From NCBI RefSeq assembly GCF_028435365.1, contig NZ_JAGTJJ010000106.1, forward strand, positions 1-22,010: DNA of 22,010 nucleotides, written 5' to 3'. Every line of letters begins with the position of its first letter. The first letter of the stretch is position 1. Source of the stretch: Polyangium jinanense. Its GTDB lineage: Bacteria; Myxococcota; Polyangia; Polyangiales; Polyangiaceae. This document shows positions 8,422 to 15,532 of the stretch, one piece after another. Below the pieces are notes generated by a model, which worked only from the letters and a program-made list of their open reading frames with translations, was not told where the DNA came from and did no database searches. The position numbers and the translations under genes were made by a program.

Positions 8422-8490
8422 ACGACGATCCTGCCCATCAAGACCGTTCAACAGGCCACGTGCCCGTCGCCAGCGTGCAACGCACCTTCC

Positions 8491-8646
8491 TGGTCTTGCC
8501 ACGGGCCTGTTGGAAGAACTGCGCAACGCGCAGTTCTTCCACGAACGGTCCAGGGCTTGCCCTGGTTCGGGTCGAGGGGCGAACAGCCCCCGCGGGGCCC
8601 GGGGCAGCGCCCCGGCGCGACGCCTCGCGATGAGACCCATGCTCAG
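8491..8646 (+). repeat. Four-hairpin intergenic repeat, copy C
   Basis: The unit starts at TGGTCTTGCC (8491). H1 (8512-8540) has arms GGAAGAACTGCGC and its exact complement with loop AAC; four base pairs differ from copies A and B on both arms. H2 has arms CCAGGGC/GCCCTGG. H3 is a GAGGGGC/GCCCCC-type stem. H4 has arms CCGGGGC/GCCCCGG. The tail GATGAGACCCATGCTCAG is shared with copy A. Paired changes in the stems while loops and order are kept suggest selection on the folded form. It ends 39 bp before the stop codon of the minus-strand gene that follows. Confidence 0.85.
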
Positions 8647-8684
8647 CGCCAGGCCCTCGGGCGGGGGAAAGCGCGGCGGGGCGC

Positions 8685-9323
8685 CTATCCCCCGAGGATC
8701 GCACGCCGCGCCGTGGGGAAATCCTCGCCGGCCGCGCCGCGGCGGGCTGCGACGGCCTCGGCGAGGAGGCCCTGTGCGACGAACGCCTCGACATCCGCGA
8801 GCGTGGCTCCCTCCGTGGGGGCGAACTTCAGGAAATACGGTTTGTCTCCGGTCCTCACGCCCGCCTCGGTGCGCTCGATCACGTGGCGCAAGAGGGCGAG
8901 GGCGTCCTTGGGGAGGCCCCGCCCCCCGATTTTCTCGAATGCTTCGGTCCAGTCGAGATCGGACGAACCGCGGAGTTTGTCGAAGATCAATTCGTAGGCG
9001 CCCGCGAGGTCCGGAGCCCAGCCGACCGCGTCGATCGCGGCGTCGAGCACATATTGATCAGAGTCGCTCGACACATGCATGAGCTCGGCTTGGGCGAAGC
9101 GGAGGCGTCCCTTCAGGGCGGGGTCCGTCACGACCAGGGATACGGCGAGAAACGTGGAGGCGTCGGCGCGCTCGATCGCGACCTCCTCGTTCACCGCCCG
9201 CGCGGCCCACGCGAGGAGCTCCGCGGGAAGATCGGGATTGTCGGAAAGCGCTGATTTGGCGGTTTTCTTTTCGTCGGCGTCGTCGTCGTTGCGGAGTCGA
9301 TCGAGGAGAGATTGGGCGTCCAT
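8685..9323 (-). CDS. Hypothetical protein, all-helical
   Basis: This is a 212-residue protein. The start at 9323 (MDAQSLLDRLRND) is chosen because the longer upstream open frame would run through the start region of the divergent gene at 9412 and has no protein-like composition. There is no clear ribosome-binding site. The sequence is rich in Ala, Leu, Asp and Glu with no signal peptide or membrane segment, and it reads as a series of amphipathic helices (ADASTFLAVSLVV, ELMHVSSDSDQYVLDAAIDAV, TEAFEKIGGRGL, KDALALLRHVIERT). This is compatible with a HEAT-like or other helical-repeat fold in the cytoplasm. I do not recognise a family. It is divergent from the Roadblock-like gene with an 88-bp gap, so the two may share a control region. 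Confidence 0.75.
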   Translation of the reverse strand: MDAQSLLDRLRNDDDADEKKTAKSALSDNPDLPAELLAWAARAVNEEVAIERADASTFLAVSLVVTDPALKGRLRFAQAELMHVSSDSDQYVLDAAIDAVGWAPDLAGAYELIFDKLRGSSDLDWTEAFEKIGGRGLPKDALALLRHVIERTEAGVRTGDKPYFLKFAPTEGATLADVEAFVAQGLLAEAVAARRGAAGEDFPTARRAILGG

Positions 9324-9411
9324 GGGGGCACGATACGCCAGACGGGGCCAGGGGGTCGAGAGCGTGCCTGGGTCTTGTGCCTCGGGCGGTAGAGCTGTAG
9401 GCTCTGCGACC

Positions 9412-9912
9412 ATGGCCTCGGCCGACGAGATCCCCGCGTGGCTCAAGCTGCATCGCCGCCTCGTGTCCTTGCAGGACGGCGTGGGGGCCACGAACGCCAT
9501 CGTCTGCGACCTGTCGGGCAGCCTGCTCTGCTATGGTCTGTCGAGGCGAGCGCCGAGCGACCTTCCGGTCCCCATGGAGGCCCTTGCGCTTCGGGGGACG
9601 GAGGCCGATCTGGAGCGCGAGCTATCCGCGCTCGGCGAGATGTTCGAGCGCGTGCTGCGAGCGCGCCCGCCCGGGAAGGACAGACCCGGCGCGCGCTTCA
9701 CGGTCGCGCTGGCCGACGAAGAGCCGTTCGCCTACGCGCAATCGTTTGCCGGGGTCTATGTATTGCTGCTCTGGTTCAGCGGGCCGTTCACGCCGTTCCC
9801 GGTGGCCGCGCGGATCCGGTCCGCGTTGCCGGCGATCGAGGCGCTCACGGTGATGCTGCCGCCGCCCGAGGGGCCGAGTCGAGGGGCGATATCGATGCGG
9901 ACAAGGGGGTGA
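9412..9912 (+). CDS. Roadblock/LC7-like protein
   Basis: This is a 166-residue protein. The ATG at 9412 is preferred; the frame is open much further upstream but that part is antisense to the neighbouring gene. After a helix (WLKLHRRLVSLQ) come a strand with the typical small-residue pattern GATNAIVCDLSGSLLCYG, a long central helix (TEADLERELSALGEMFERVL), a strand FTVALADEEPFAYAQSF, a hydrophobic strand YVLLLWFSG, and a final helix RIRSALPAIEALTVML. This alternation is that of the Roadblock/LC7 (MglB-like) fold, which in bacteria usually binds and regulates small Ras-like GTPases such as MglA. No GTPase gene is adjacent. The assignment rests on pattern only, so the fold is likely and the partner unknown. 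Confidence 0.7.
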   Translation: MASADEIPAWLKLHRRLVSLQDGVGATNAIVCDLSGSLLCYGLSRRAPSDLPVPMEALALRGTEADLERELSALGEMFERVLRARPPGKDRPGARFTVALADEEPFAYAQSFAGVYVLLLWFSGPFTPFPVAARIRSALPAIEALTVMLPPPEGPSRGAISMRTRG

Positions 9913-9944
9913 GCGCCGCTTCCGTCATCGTGGCGCCGGGATGG

Positions 9945-10196
9945 TCAATCGAGCGGTATCAACGCGCCACCGCGGGCACGTAGATCGAGCAGGGCGGGGA
10001 CGGTCTTGCTCGCGAGCTCCGCGGCTTGCTCGGCGTCTGCACCGTAGATCCGCTTCGTGCACGGCTCATCGAAGCCGGTGATGTCAACCACAGCCGCGAA
10101 CATCTCTCCCTGCGGCTCGGGGGCGCTGATGGTCACCGTGATCGTTCGCGCGGCCCCGCCTTCCGGGGGTATCCATTGCAACTTCTGGGTTTGCAT
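9945..10196 (-). CDS. Small hypothetical protein (83 aa)
   Basis: The start at 10196 (MQTQKLQWIPPEGG) is chosen because the longer in-frame extension upstream is the out-of-frame remnant of the decayed Cys-rich gene. The protein has three beta-strand stretches (ARTITVTISAPEPQ, EMFAAVVDITGF, TKRIYGA) and a C-terminal helix (DAEQAAELASKTVPALLDL), with no signal peptide. It resembles short proteins often found as unannotated partners in myxobacteria; I do not recognise a domain. It begins 8 bp after the last stop codon of the degraded lipoprotein gene on the same strand, so the two were probably co-transcribed. No strong ribosome-binding site is visible. It converges on the Roadblock-like gene with a 32-bp gap. 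Confidence 0.65.
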   Translation of the reverse strand: MQTQKLQWIPPEGGAARTITVTISAPEPQGEMFAAVVDITGFDEPCTKRIYGADAEQAAELASKTVPALLDLRARGGALIPLD

Positions 10197-10204
10197 CGTT
10201 GGTC

Positions 10205-10571
10205 TTATTTTTTCTTGTCGCAGTCCCGCAGACACCGCGTGTAAATGGCGTGCGCCTCTTGATGACAGGCTCGCCTGTTCTCGGGAGGCGCCTTGTTGCC
10301 CCAACGGATTCAACGGACACTCTCGCACGATTGGAAGGAGTAGGGCTGCCTGGTATCACAGAGAAGCCGCTGGTCACGACAGCACGAACCGCACGCGGTA
10401 CTTGCGTCTCGCAGCTTCTGTAGCAGTTGTCCCACGGCTCGTTGCACTCTTCAAGCAGTGGAGGTTTCCGCCATCGAAGGCATCGTATCGTTTCTGCTTT
10501 TCACGCGGACGGCATCCCACGACCAAGACGTTCACGAGAACGGCGGCGACCAGCACGTGTCCCCGCTTCAT
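10205..10571 (-). pseudogene. Decayed Cys-rich small lipoprotein gene (two frameshifts and one stop)
   Basis: The first frame gives a good lipoprotein leader, MKRGHVLVAAVLVNVLVVGC, then RYDAFDGGNLHCL, and soon loses protein character. The natural continuation is in a second frame (EECNEPWDNCYRSCET, from about 10452) and then in a third (ACGSCCRDQRLLCDTRQ, then YSFQSCESVR). After one in-frame TGA (10310-10312) the third frame continues as PPENRRACHQEAHAIY and TRCLRDCDKKK, ending at TAA 10205. Cys spacing and charged tail fit one continuous Cys-rich secreted protein of about 120 residues. The gene starts 3 bp after the hsdS stop codon. Either the gene is broken by three lesions or the assembly has errors here. 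Confidence 0.75.
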
Positions 10572-10574
10572 CGC

Positions 10575-11804
10575 TCACCCGCCACCTTCGTCGGGCATCG
10601 GCAAGCGTGATACGTCAATCTCGCCGGAGAGGAGGCGGGGGAGGAGGAGGTCACGCTGCTTGCGCAAATTCTCGTTCTTCGCCGCGAGCACGTCGACAAG
10701 CTCGTCGTTTGCGTCTGCGATACGCACGAACTCGTCCTGGAGTCGGAGCGGCGGCACGTCGATCGGGATCCCGCGCAGAATCGATGTGTTCAGGTTCGGC
10801 ATCGTCGCGCCGACGGCGCGGCTTGCGATAAGGGAGACGATCTCGGGCTTTCCGAGGTACTGGTGTAGGTATCGGGAGCGCAGCGGTCCCCCGGGTAGGG
10901 TGATCCTCAGGCAACCGGTACCGCAGAGCCAGCCAGCTTGCCTCTGGCGGATGAAGGCACGACGGCCGATGTCTCCTCTTCGGCCGTACACGATATCACC
11001 CTCGGAAAGCTTATGGTGTGCCAACCTTTCGACGATGTCCTTCGGGATGCGGGCGATGTCGCTCGTATCGATCCTGCCCTCACGAAGGTTTTTAGGCATC
11101 ACGACCGGTGTTCCCTCGGTCGTATAGTCCGATTCGTGGAGCTGGCTGCCGAACGGCCCGGTCCGGATGGTCCCGCCGGCCTCGTCTGCTATCTCCCCGA
11201 GGTCTCGACGTTTGGCTGCGGAACGTGCGTCCGCCTCGACGTGTCCGAACATCAGAGCTGTTTGCTGTTCCAGGAGCGTGATGCGCTTGGTGCTGTTCTC
11301 GATGAGGTCGTCGTAGGCGGCGAGGATGTTCGCGATTCGGTCCTGAACCCTGCGTGGAGGAACTGCAACTTCTGTTTGACCGATGAGCGTAGGACGAACG
11401 TTGGGCTGAGCTGCTCCGTATGCAACAGCCTCAATGTTCGTCCGCGTGCTTGGTGCGCGCAGGCAATAAAATAAATAGTCTAACGAAAGCTCACCTGGGC
11501 GGTGCAGCACGAAGCGACCAACTCGTTGATTCAGTAGGAGAGGTTGATGCGTGCGTACTCTTCCCACTTCACCGATGATGCCGCTCATCGTTATGAGAAC
11601 GTCGCCGAAATGTAAGCGATATTCGTGAGCGCTGTCGGCAGTCTCCTCCGAGACATAGGAACAGCCGTCAAGGACAATGCTGCCCTCTTTGATGTTGCCT
11701 ATTTTGACGACAGCCACCCCGTTTGATTGCCAATCGGCGCTCTTGAATGCGTAGCCGGAGCGAACGGATGCAAACTGCGCGATCTGTCGAAGAGGGTAGC
11801 TCAT
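10575..11804 (-). CDS. hsdS: Type I restriction-modification specificity subunit (HsdS)
   Basis: This is a 409-residue protein. The start at 11804 is chosen over a GTG two codons earlier because it gives the usual ATGA overlap with hsdM and has GGAG 8 nt upstream. It has two target-recognition domains (about residues 3-150 and 200-350), each ending in a similar motif, GAAQPNVRP (130-138) and GATMPNLNT (332-340), and each followed by a long coiled-coil conserved region ([18 protein letters not shown] and [19 protein letters not shown]). This is the half-symmetric layout of a normal HsdS. Each domain reads one half of a bipartite DNA site and positions HsdM on adenines. The first recognition domain is visibly richer in A/T than the surroundings, as expected for a swapped module. 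Confidence 0.95.
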   Translation of the reverse strand: MSYPLRQIAQFASVRSGYAFKSADWQSNGVAVVKIGNIKEGSIVLDGCSYVSEETADSAHEYRLHFGDVLITMSGIIGEVGRVRTHQPLLLNQRVGRFVLHRPGELSLDYLFYCLRAPSTRTNIEAVAYGAAQPNVRPTLIGQTEVAVPPRRVQDRIANILAAYDDLIENSTKRITLLEQQTALMFGHVEADARSAAKRRDLGEIADEAGGTIRTGPFGSQLHESDYTTEGTPVVMPKNLREGRIDTSDIARIPKDIVERLAHHKLSEGDIVYGRRGDIGRRAFIRQRQAGWLCGTGCLRITLPGGPLRSRYLHQYLGKPEIVSLIASRAVGATMPNLNTSILRGIPIDVPPLRLQDEFVRIADANDELVDVLAAKNENLRKQRDLLLPRLLSGEIDVSRLPMPDEGGG

Positions 11805-13354
11805 GAACACGTCTCCAGGAGCGCGGCAACGCTTTCCGCGATCCGCCCCTCCAACTCCCGCGCCTCCGCATGGAGCCGCTCTAGCTCCTCATTCAACTCC
11901 CCAAGCCTCTCTTTGAAATCGAACTCCTCCCCCGCCTTCTCCACCACCCCCACATACCGCCCCGGATTCAGGCTCCACCCCTGCGCCTCGATCTCCCCGA
12001 TCGTCGCCACCTTGCACAGCCCCGCCACGTCGACGTACTTCCCTTTCGGGAAATTCTCCTTCATGAGCTTCCCGCCCCCGTGCAGGTTCTCCGCCTTCTC
12101 CCCACGCCACAGCCGCGCGATGTTCGCCAGCATCTCGATCTGCTCCGGCGTGAACTCACGATGCGCCCGGTCCACCTGCCGGTACACGTGCCGCGCGTCG
12201 ATGAAGAGCACCTTGTCCTTCCGCGCCCCCTTCGCCTTCCCCTTGTCCAGGAACCACAACGTCACCGGCAGTGTCACCGTGTAGAAAAAGTTCGGGCTGA
12301 GCGCCACGATCACGTCGACCGCGCCCGTCTCGACGAGCTTGCGCCGGAGCTCGAGCTCGCTCCCCCGCGCGTCGCTCGCGCTGTTCGCCATCACGAACCC
12401 GGCCCGACCCTTCTCGCTGAGCGCGCTGTAGAAGAGCTGGATCCACAGGTAGTTCGCATTGTCGATCGTCGGCATCCCGAACGGGAACCGCTTTCGGTCG
12501 TCCTTCAGCCGCTCTTTGTCCACGGCATTCTGGTTGAACGGCGGGTTCGCCATCACGAAGTCGAACCGACCCTCCTGCTCGTGCACGTCCTCGTAATAGG
12601 TGTTCGCCTCCTTGATGTCCCCCGAGAGGGCATGCACCGCGAGGTTCATCCGCGCGAGCCGCAGCGTCGCCTGGATCTTCTCGATCCCGTACACCGAGAT
12701 CTCGTCCGTCGGCCGCTTCTCGTGCGCCGAAACGAAGCTCGCACTCTGCACGAACATCCCGCCCGACCCGCACGCAGGATCGTAAATGCGCCCGTGGTAC
12801 GGCTCGACGATCTCCACGATGAGCCGCACCACCGAATACGGCGTGAAATACTCGCCGCCCTTCTGGAGCGTGCGCGGTGCGAAGTTGCCGAGGAAATATT
12901 CGTAAATCCGCCCGAAGACGTCGCCCTCCACGTCCTCGGGGATCGTGCTGAAGAGCTTCAGGAGCTCCTTCAATGTCTGCGCGTCGAAACGACCGTACGT
13001 CTTCGGCAAGACGTCCCGGAGGTCGTCGTTCTCCGCCTCGATCGCCTTCATCGCTTCGTTGATCGCCTTGCCGATGTCCGCGCCCTCCGGCAGCTCCAGA
13101 AGCCCGCGGAATCGCGCTTTCTCGGGCACGTAGACGAAGCCGCGGGCGTGAGCATCGTCCCGCCCGATGGCCCCACGTCGCCGCGCTTTGCCCGCGAGCT
13201 CCCGCTCGGCTTGCGCAAATCGGTGGTCGGCGTACTTGAGGAAGATCAGGGCGAGGACGGGCGTGGCGTACTCGGACGGCTGCAGCGCGGAGTTGGTCCA
13301 GAGCTGGTCGGCCGCGGCCCAGAGGCGCCTTTCGAAGTCGGCGGGGAGGGGCAT
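11801..13354 (-). CDS. hsdM: Type I DNA N6-adenine methyltransferase subunit (HsdM)
   Basis: This is a 517-residue protein. The N-terminal helical HsdM domain (about residues 6-140) begins [20 protein letters not shown]. The N6-MTase core follows: QKGGEYFTP (164-172), motif [11 protein letters not shown] (192-201) for S-adenosylmethionine binding, and catalytic motif IV NPPF (270-273). The C-terminus is a Glu/Leu-rich coiled coil that normally contacts HsdS. Length and motif order are those of a complete, presumably active enzyme. The stop codon overlaps the hsdS start by 4 bp. No ribosome-binding site precedes the ATG, and the tandem 21-bp array begins 54 bp upstream. No hsdR gene is found on either side within this window. 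Confidence 0.96.
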   Translation of the reverse strand: MPLPADFERRLWAAADQLWTNSALQPSEYATPVLALIFLKYADHRFAQAERELAGKARRRGAIGRDDAHARGFVYVPEKARFRGLLELPEGADIGKAINEAMKAIEAENDDLRDVLPKTYGRFDAQTLKELLKLFSTIPEDVEGDVFGRIYEYFLGNFAPRTLQKGGEYFTPYSVVRLIVEIVEPYHGRIYDPACGSGGMFVQSASFVSAHEKRPTDEISVYGIEKIQATLRLARMNLAVHALSGDIKEANTYYEDVHEQEGRFDFVMANPPFNQNAVDKERLKDDRKRFPFGMPTIDNANYLWIQLFYSALSEKGRAGFVMANSASDARGSELELRRKLVETGAVDVIVALSPNFFYTVTLPVTLWFLDKGKAKGARKDKVLFIDARHVYRQVDRAHREFTPEQIEMLANIARLWRGEKAENLHGGGKLMKENFPKGKYVDVAGLCKVATIGEIEAQGWSLNPGRYVGVVEKAGEEFDFKERLGELNEELERLHAEARELEGRIAESVAALLETCS

Positions 13355-13407
13355 CGGGCGGGTTGTACCGCAAGACGGGGGAGGGGGGTCGAGGGGATCG
13401 CGGCCAG

Positions 13408-13743
13408 GGCGGGGTCTTGTGCACCGAGGGCGGGGTCTTGTGCACCGAGGGCGGGGTCTTGTGCACCGAGGGCGGGGTCTTGTGCACCGAGGGCGGGGTC
13501 TTGTGCACCGAGGGCGGGGTCTTGTGCGCCGAGGGCGGGGTCTTGTGCGCCGAGGGCGGGGTCTTGTGCGCCGAGGGCGGGGTCTTGTGCGCGGAGGGCG
13601 GGGTCTTGTGCGCCGAGGGCGGGGTCTTGTGCGCGGAGGGCGGGGTCTTGTGCGCGGAGGGCGGGGTCTTGTGCGCGGAGGGCGGGGTGTTGTGCGCCGA
13701 GGGCGGGGTGTTGTGCGCCGAGGGCGGGGTCTTGTGCGCGGAG
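13408..13743 (+). repeat. 21-bp minisatellite, family 1 (16 units)
   Basis: There are sixteen head-to-tail 21-bp units with consensus GGCGGGGTCTTGTGC-ACC/GCC/GCG-GAG. The first five units carry ACC, later ones GCC or GCG, and two units carry G for C in GGGGTGTTG, so variants lie in blocks as expected from slippage or unequal exchange. Because 21 is divisible by 3, stop-free frames run through the array on both strands, so the open frames here are not evidence for a protein. There are no unique spacers, so this is not a CRISPR array. Confidence 0.95.
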
Positions 13744-13953
13744 GACACAGCCGCTAGCGCGGAGGACACAGCCGCTCGCGCGGAGGACACAGCCGCTCGC
13801 GCGGAGGACACAGCCGCTAGCGCGGAGGACACAGCCGCTAGCGCGGAGGACACAGCCGCTAGCGCGGAGGACACAGCCGCTAGCGCGGAGGACACAGCCG
13901 CTAGCGCGGAGGACACAGTCGCTCGCGCGGAGGACACAGTCACTCGCGCGGAG
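13744..13953 (+). repeat. 21-bp minisatellite, family 2 (10 units)
   Basis: There are ten units of 21 bp with consensus GACACAGCCGCTAGCGCGGA plus G; variants carry CTCGC for CTAGC, and the last two carry ACAGTC. The units join family 1 without a gap and share its GCGCGGAGG nonamer, while the other 12 bases are unrelated. The two families therefore look like one array in which half of the unit was replaced and then amplified. Together the two families span 546 bp between hsdM (minus) and a lipoprotein gene (plus). I see no gene in 13355-14026. Confidence 0.93.
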
Positions 13954-14026
13954 GGCAGCGACGTGGAGCTCCGGACCGATGACCCGAGCGGTTGACGGCC
14001 ATCCACATTCGCGTTTATCTGAACGA

Positions 14027-14446
14027 ATGCAGCGCGTGAAACCGACCCCGCTCCCGCTCACGTCCCTCGTCATCCGCGCCGGGCAAGCCGCGGTGCTCAC
14101 GGCGGCGCTCTTGCCGGGGTGCAGCGGTGATACGACGAGCGGAAGTGGCGACATCCCGCCTCAAGCGCCAGATCCGACGTCGAGCTCGACGGGGCCAGGC
14201 GGGGGAGGGGGCGCGGGTGGTGAGGGCGGCGTCATTCCGCCGCAGCCGGGACCGGGCGGCGGAGGGGGTGTCGGCGGAGAGGGCGGCGTGATCCCACCGC
14301 AGCCGGGACCGGGCGGGGGAGGGGGCGCCGGCGGAGCAGGCGGCGGAGGGGGCGACGGCGGAGCAGGCGGTGCCATTCCGCCTCAACCCAATCCGGCCGG
14401 CGGAGCGGGCGGCGCCATCCCGCCACAGCCCCCGCAGGCCAAGTAA
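14027..14446 (+). CDS. Gly-rich lipoprotein with repeated IPPQ motifs
   Basis: This is a 139-residue protein; the ATG at 14027 follows the tandem array by 73 bp. Residues 11-32 form a lipoprotein leader ending LLPGC (Cys32), with Pro at the -2 position, which is less usual. The rest is low complexity: a Ser/Thr linker, then Gly-rich blocks punctuated by five IPPQ motifs at residues 43, 70, 89, 117 and 131, in 19-residue repeats of the form GPGGGGG-x-GGEGGVIPPQP. Such a chain cannot fold into a globular domain. It is more likely a flexible surface tether, or a substrate for modification. The cupin-like oxygenase gene starts 10 bp downstream on the same strand, so the two form an operon. Confidence 0.8.
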   Translation: MQRVKPTPLPLTSLVIRAGQAAVLTAALLPGCSGDTTSGSGDIPPQAPDPTSSSTGPGGGGGAGGEGGVIPPQPGPGGGGGVGGEGGVIPPQPGPGGGGGAGGAGGGGGDGGAGGAIPPQPNPAGGAGGAIPPQPPQAK

Positions 14447-14456
14447 GCCATCGCCG

Positions 14457-15524
14457 ATGGGCGGCATCTCTCGGTTCAGGACGCGCGGCGTTCCTTCTCC
14501 GCAGGCAACCGCGAGGTCTCGACGAGCCGCGATCAGGCTCTCCGCCGACGCGCTCGATTGGATCGTGCTGAACCTCGCGCGCGGCGTCGCGCCCCGCGAG
14601 ATCGTCGCGACGCTCTCCGGGGCAGGCCTCCCCGTGGCGGCGGTCAGGAACGCGCTCGACGAGATCGCGCATTCGCAGATCACGCCGGCCTATGTGCGCG
14701 CGGTCGACGAGCGCGCCCGAGCTCGCGAGATAGGTCGGCTCCCCGAGCTCGTCCGGCGAGATGCTGGCGCGGTCGTGGAAGTCTCGCGATGTCCACCCGC
14801 CGACGTGTTCCATCGTCAGCACTGGATCGGCAATGCCCCTCTCGTCGTGCGAGGGTACGTGGAGCAATGGCCACGGCCCCCGCGGTTTCGCTTCGAGGAC
14901 CTCCGGCGGCGATTCGCCGATGTGGAGATCGAGGTCGCTCGGGGTCGAACCAAGCACGCGCGCCCCGATCTTGAATTCGCGGAGCTGCGGGCGAAGATGT
15001 CGTTCGGGGACTACCTCGATCTCGTCACCACCGCAGTCGACGACGACGTCTACCTCGTGGCGCGCAACCGAGCCTTCGAGGACACCACGATCGGGCAATT
15101 GATCGAGGAGTTCGAGCTGCCCCCCGATCTCTTCCCGCCGCCGCGCCGTGGAGCCGTCTCGTTCTGGCTCGGGCCCAAGGGCACGCACACGAAGCTGCAC
15201 CACGACGGGACCAACAACTTCTTTTGCCAGATCCTCGGCAAGAAGCGGGTCGTCTTGGTGCCGCCCAGCGTGACGATGGTCGCGGATGCGGCCACGGGCT
15301 TTTACGCGTCGCATTCGAGCGACGAGGTTCGGCGCGTTCACCCGGAGCTCGTCCATGAAGTGGAGCTCGAACCGGGCGATGCGCTCTTCATCCCGGTTGG
15401 GTGGTGGCACGAGGTATGGAGTTTGTCGCCGAGCCTCTCGCTCGCCGTCGTGGGCTTTCGATGGCCGGGCAGCTACGATTATCGGCCAGGACGCCCATTA
15501 CACCAGCGCGAATCGCTCGGTTGA
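14457..15524 (+). CDS. Cupin/JmjC-like Fe(II)/2-oxoglutarate-dependent oxygenase
   Basis: This is a 355-residue protein; the ATG at 14457 lies 10 bp after the lipoprotein stop. Residues about 20-75 form a small helical domain (DALDWIVLNLARGVAPREIV) of a kind that precedes cupin domains in other bacterial proteins. The cupin_8/JmjC-like domain follows, opening with APLVVRGYVEQWP. The iron ligands are visible as His248-x-Asp250 in THTKLHHDGTNN and a distal His318 in PVGWWHEVW. Lys262/Lys263 (ILGKKRVVLVPP) are placed to hold 2-oxoglutarate. All key residues are present, so activity as a protein or peptide hydroxylase is likely. There is no signal peptide. The nearest possible substrate is the Pro-rich lipoprotein encoded just upstream; that link is inference. 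Confidence 0.88.
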   Translation: MGGISRFRTRGVPSPQATARSRRAAIRLSADALDWIVLNLARGVAPREIVATLSGAGLPVAAVRNALDEIAHSQITPAYVRAVDERARAREIGRLPELVRRDAGAVVEVSRCPPADVFHRQHWIGNAPLVVRGYVEQWPRPPRFRFEDLRRRFADVEIEVARGRTKHARPDLEFAELRAKMSFGDYLDLVTTAVDDDVYLVARNRAFEDTTIGQLIEEFELPPDLFPPPRRGAVSFWLGPKGTHTKLHHDGTNNFFCQILGKKRVVLVPPSVTMVADAATGFYASHSSDEVRRVHPELVHEVELEPGDALFIPVGWWHEVWSLSPSLSLAVVGFRWPGSYDYRPGRPLHQRESLG

Positions 15525-15532
15525 GACGCTCG

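Noticed and set aside
10197..10328. N-terminal extension of the 83-residue protein from a GTG at 10328.
   Set aside because: This stretch is the out-of-frame reading of the decayed Cys-rich gene; protein-like sequence is in another frame.
13408..13953. CRISPR array.
   Set aside because: The units are contiguous 21-mers with no unique spacers, and there are no cas genes in the window.
13363..13995. A plus-strand open frame that encodes tandem GGVLCTE and DTAASAE heptapeptides.
   Set aside because: Because the unit length is divisible by 3, open frames run through the array on both strands, so openness is not evidence. There is no clear start signal, the composition is odd, and no globular flank exists.
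12080..14446. A 788-codon plus-strand open frame across hsdM antisense, the minisatellite and the Gly-rich lipoprotein gene.
   Set aside because: Most of it is antisense to hsdM, whose motifs are unmistakable, and the middle is the 21-bp array that lacks stops in this frame. Only the last 140 codons, from 14027, are a credible gene.
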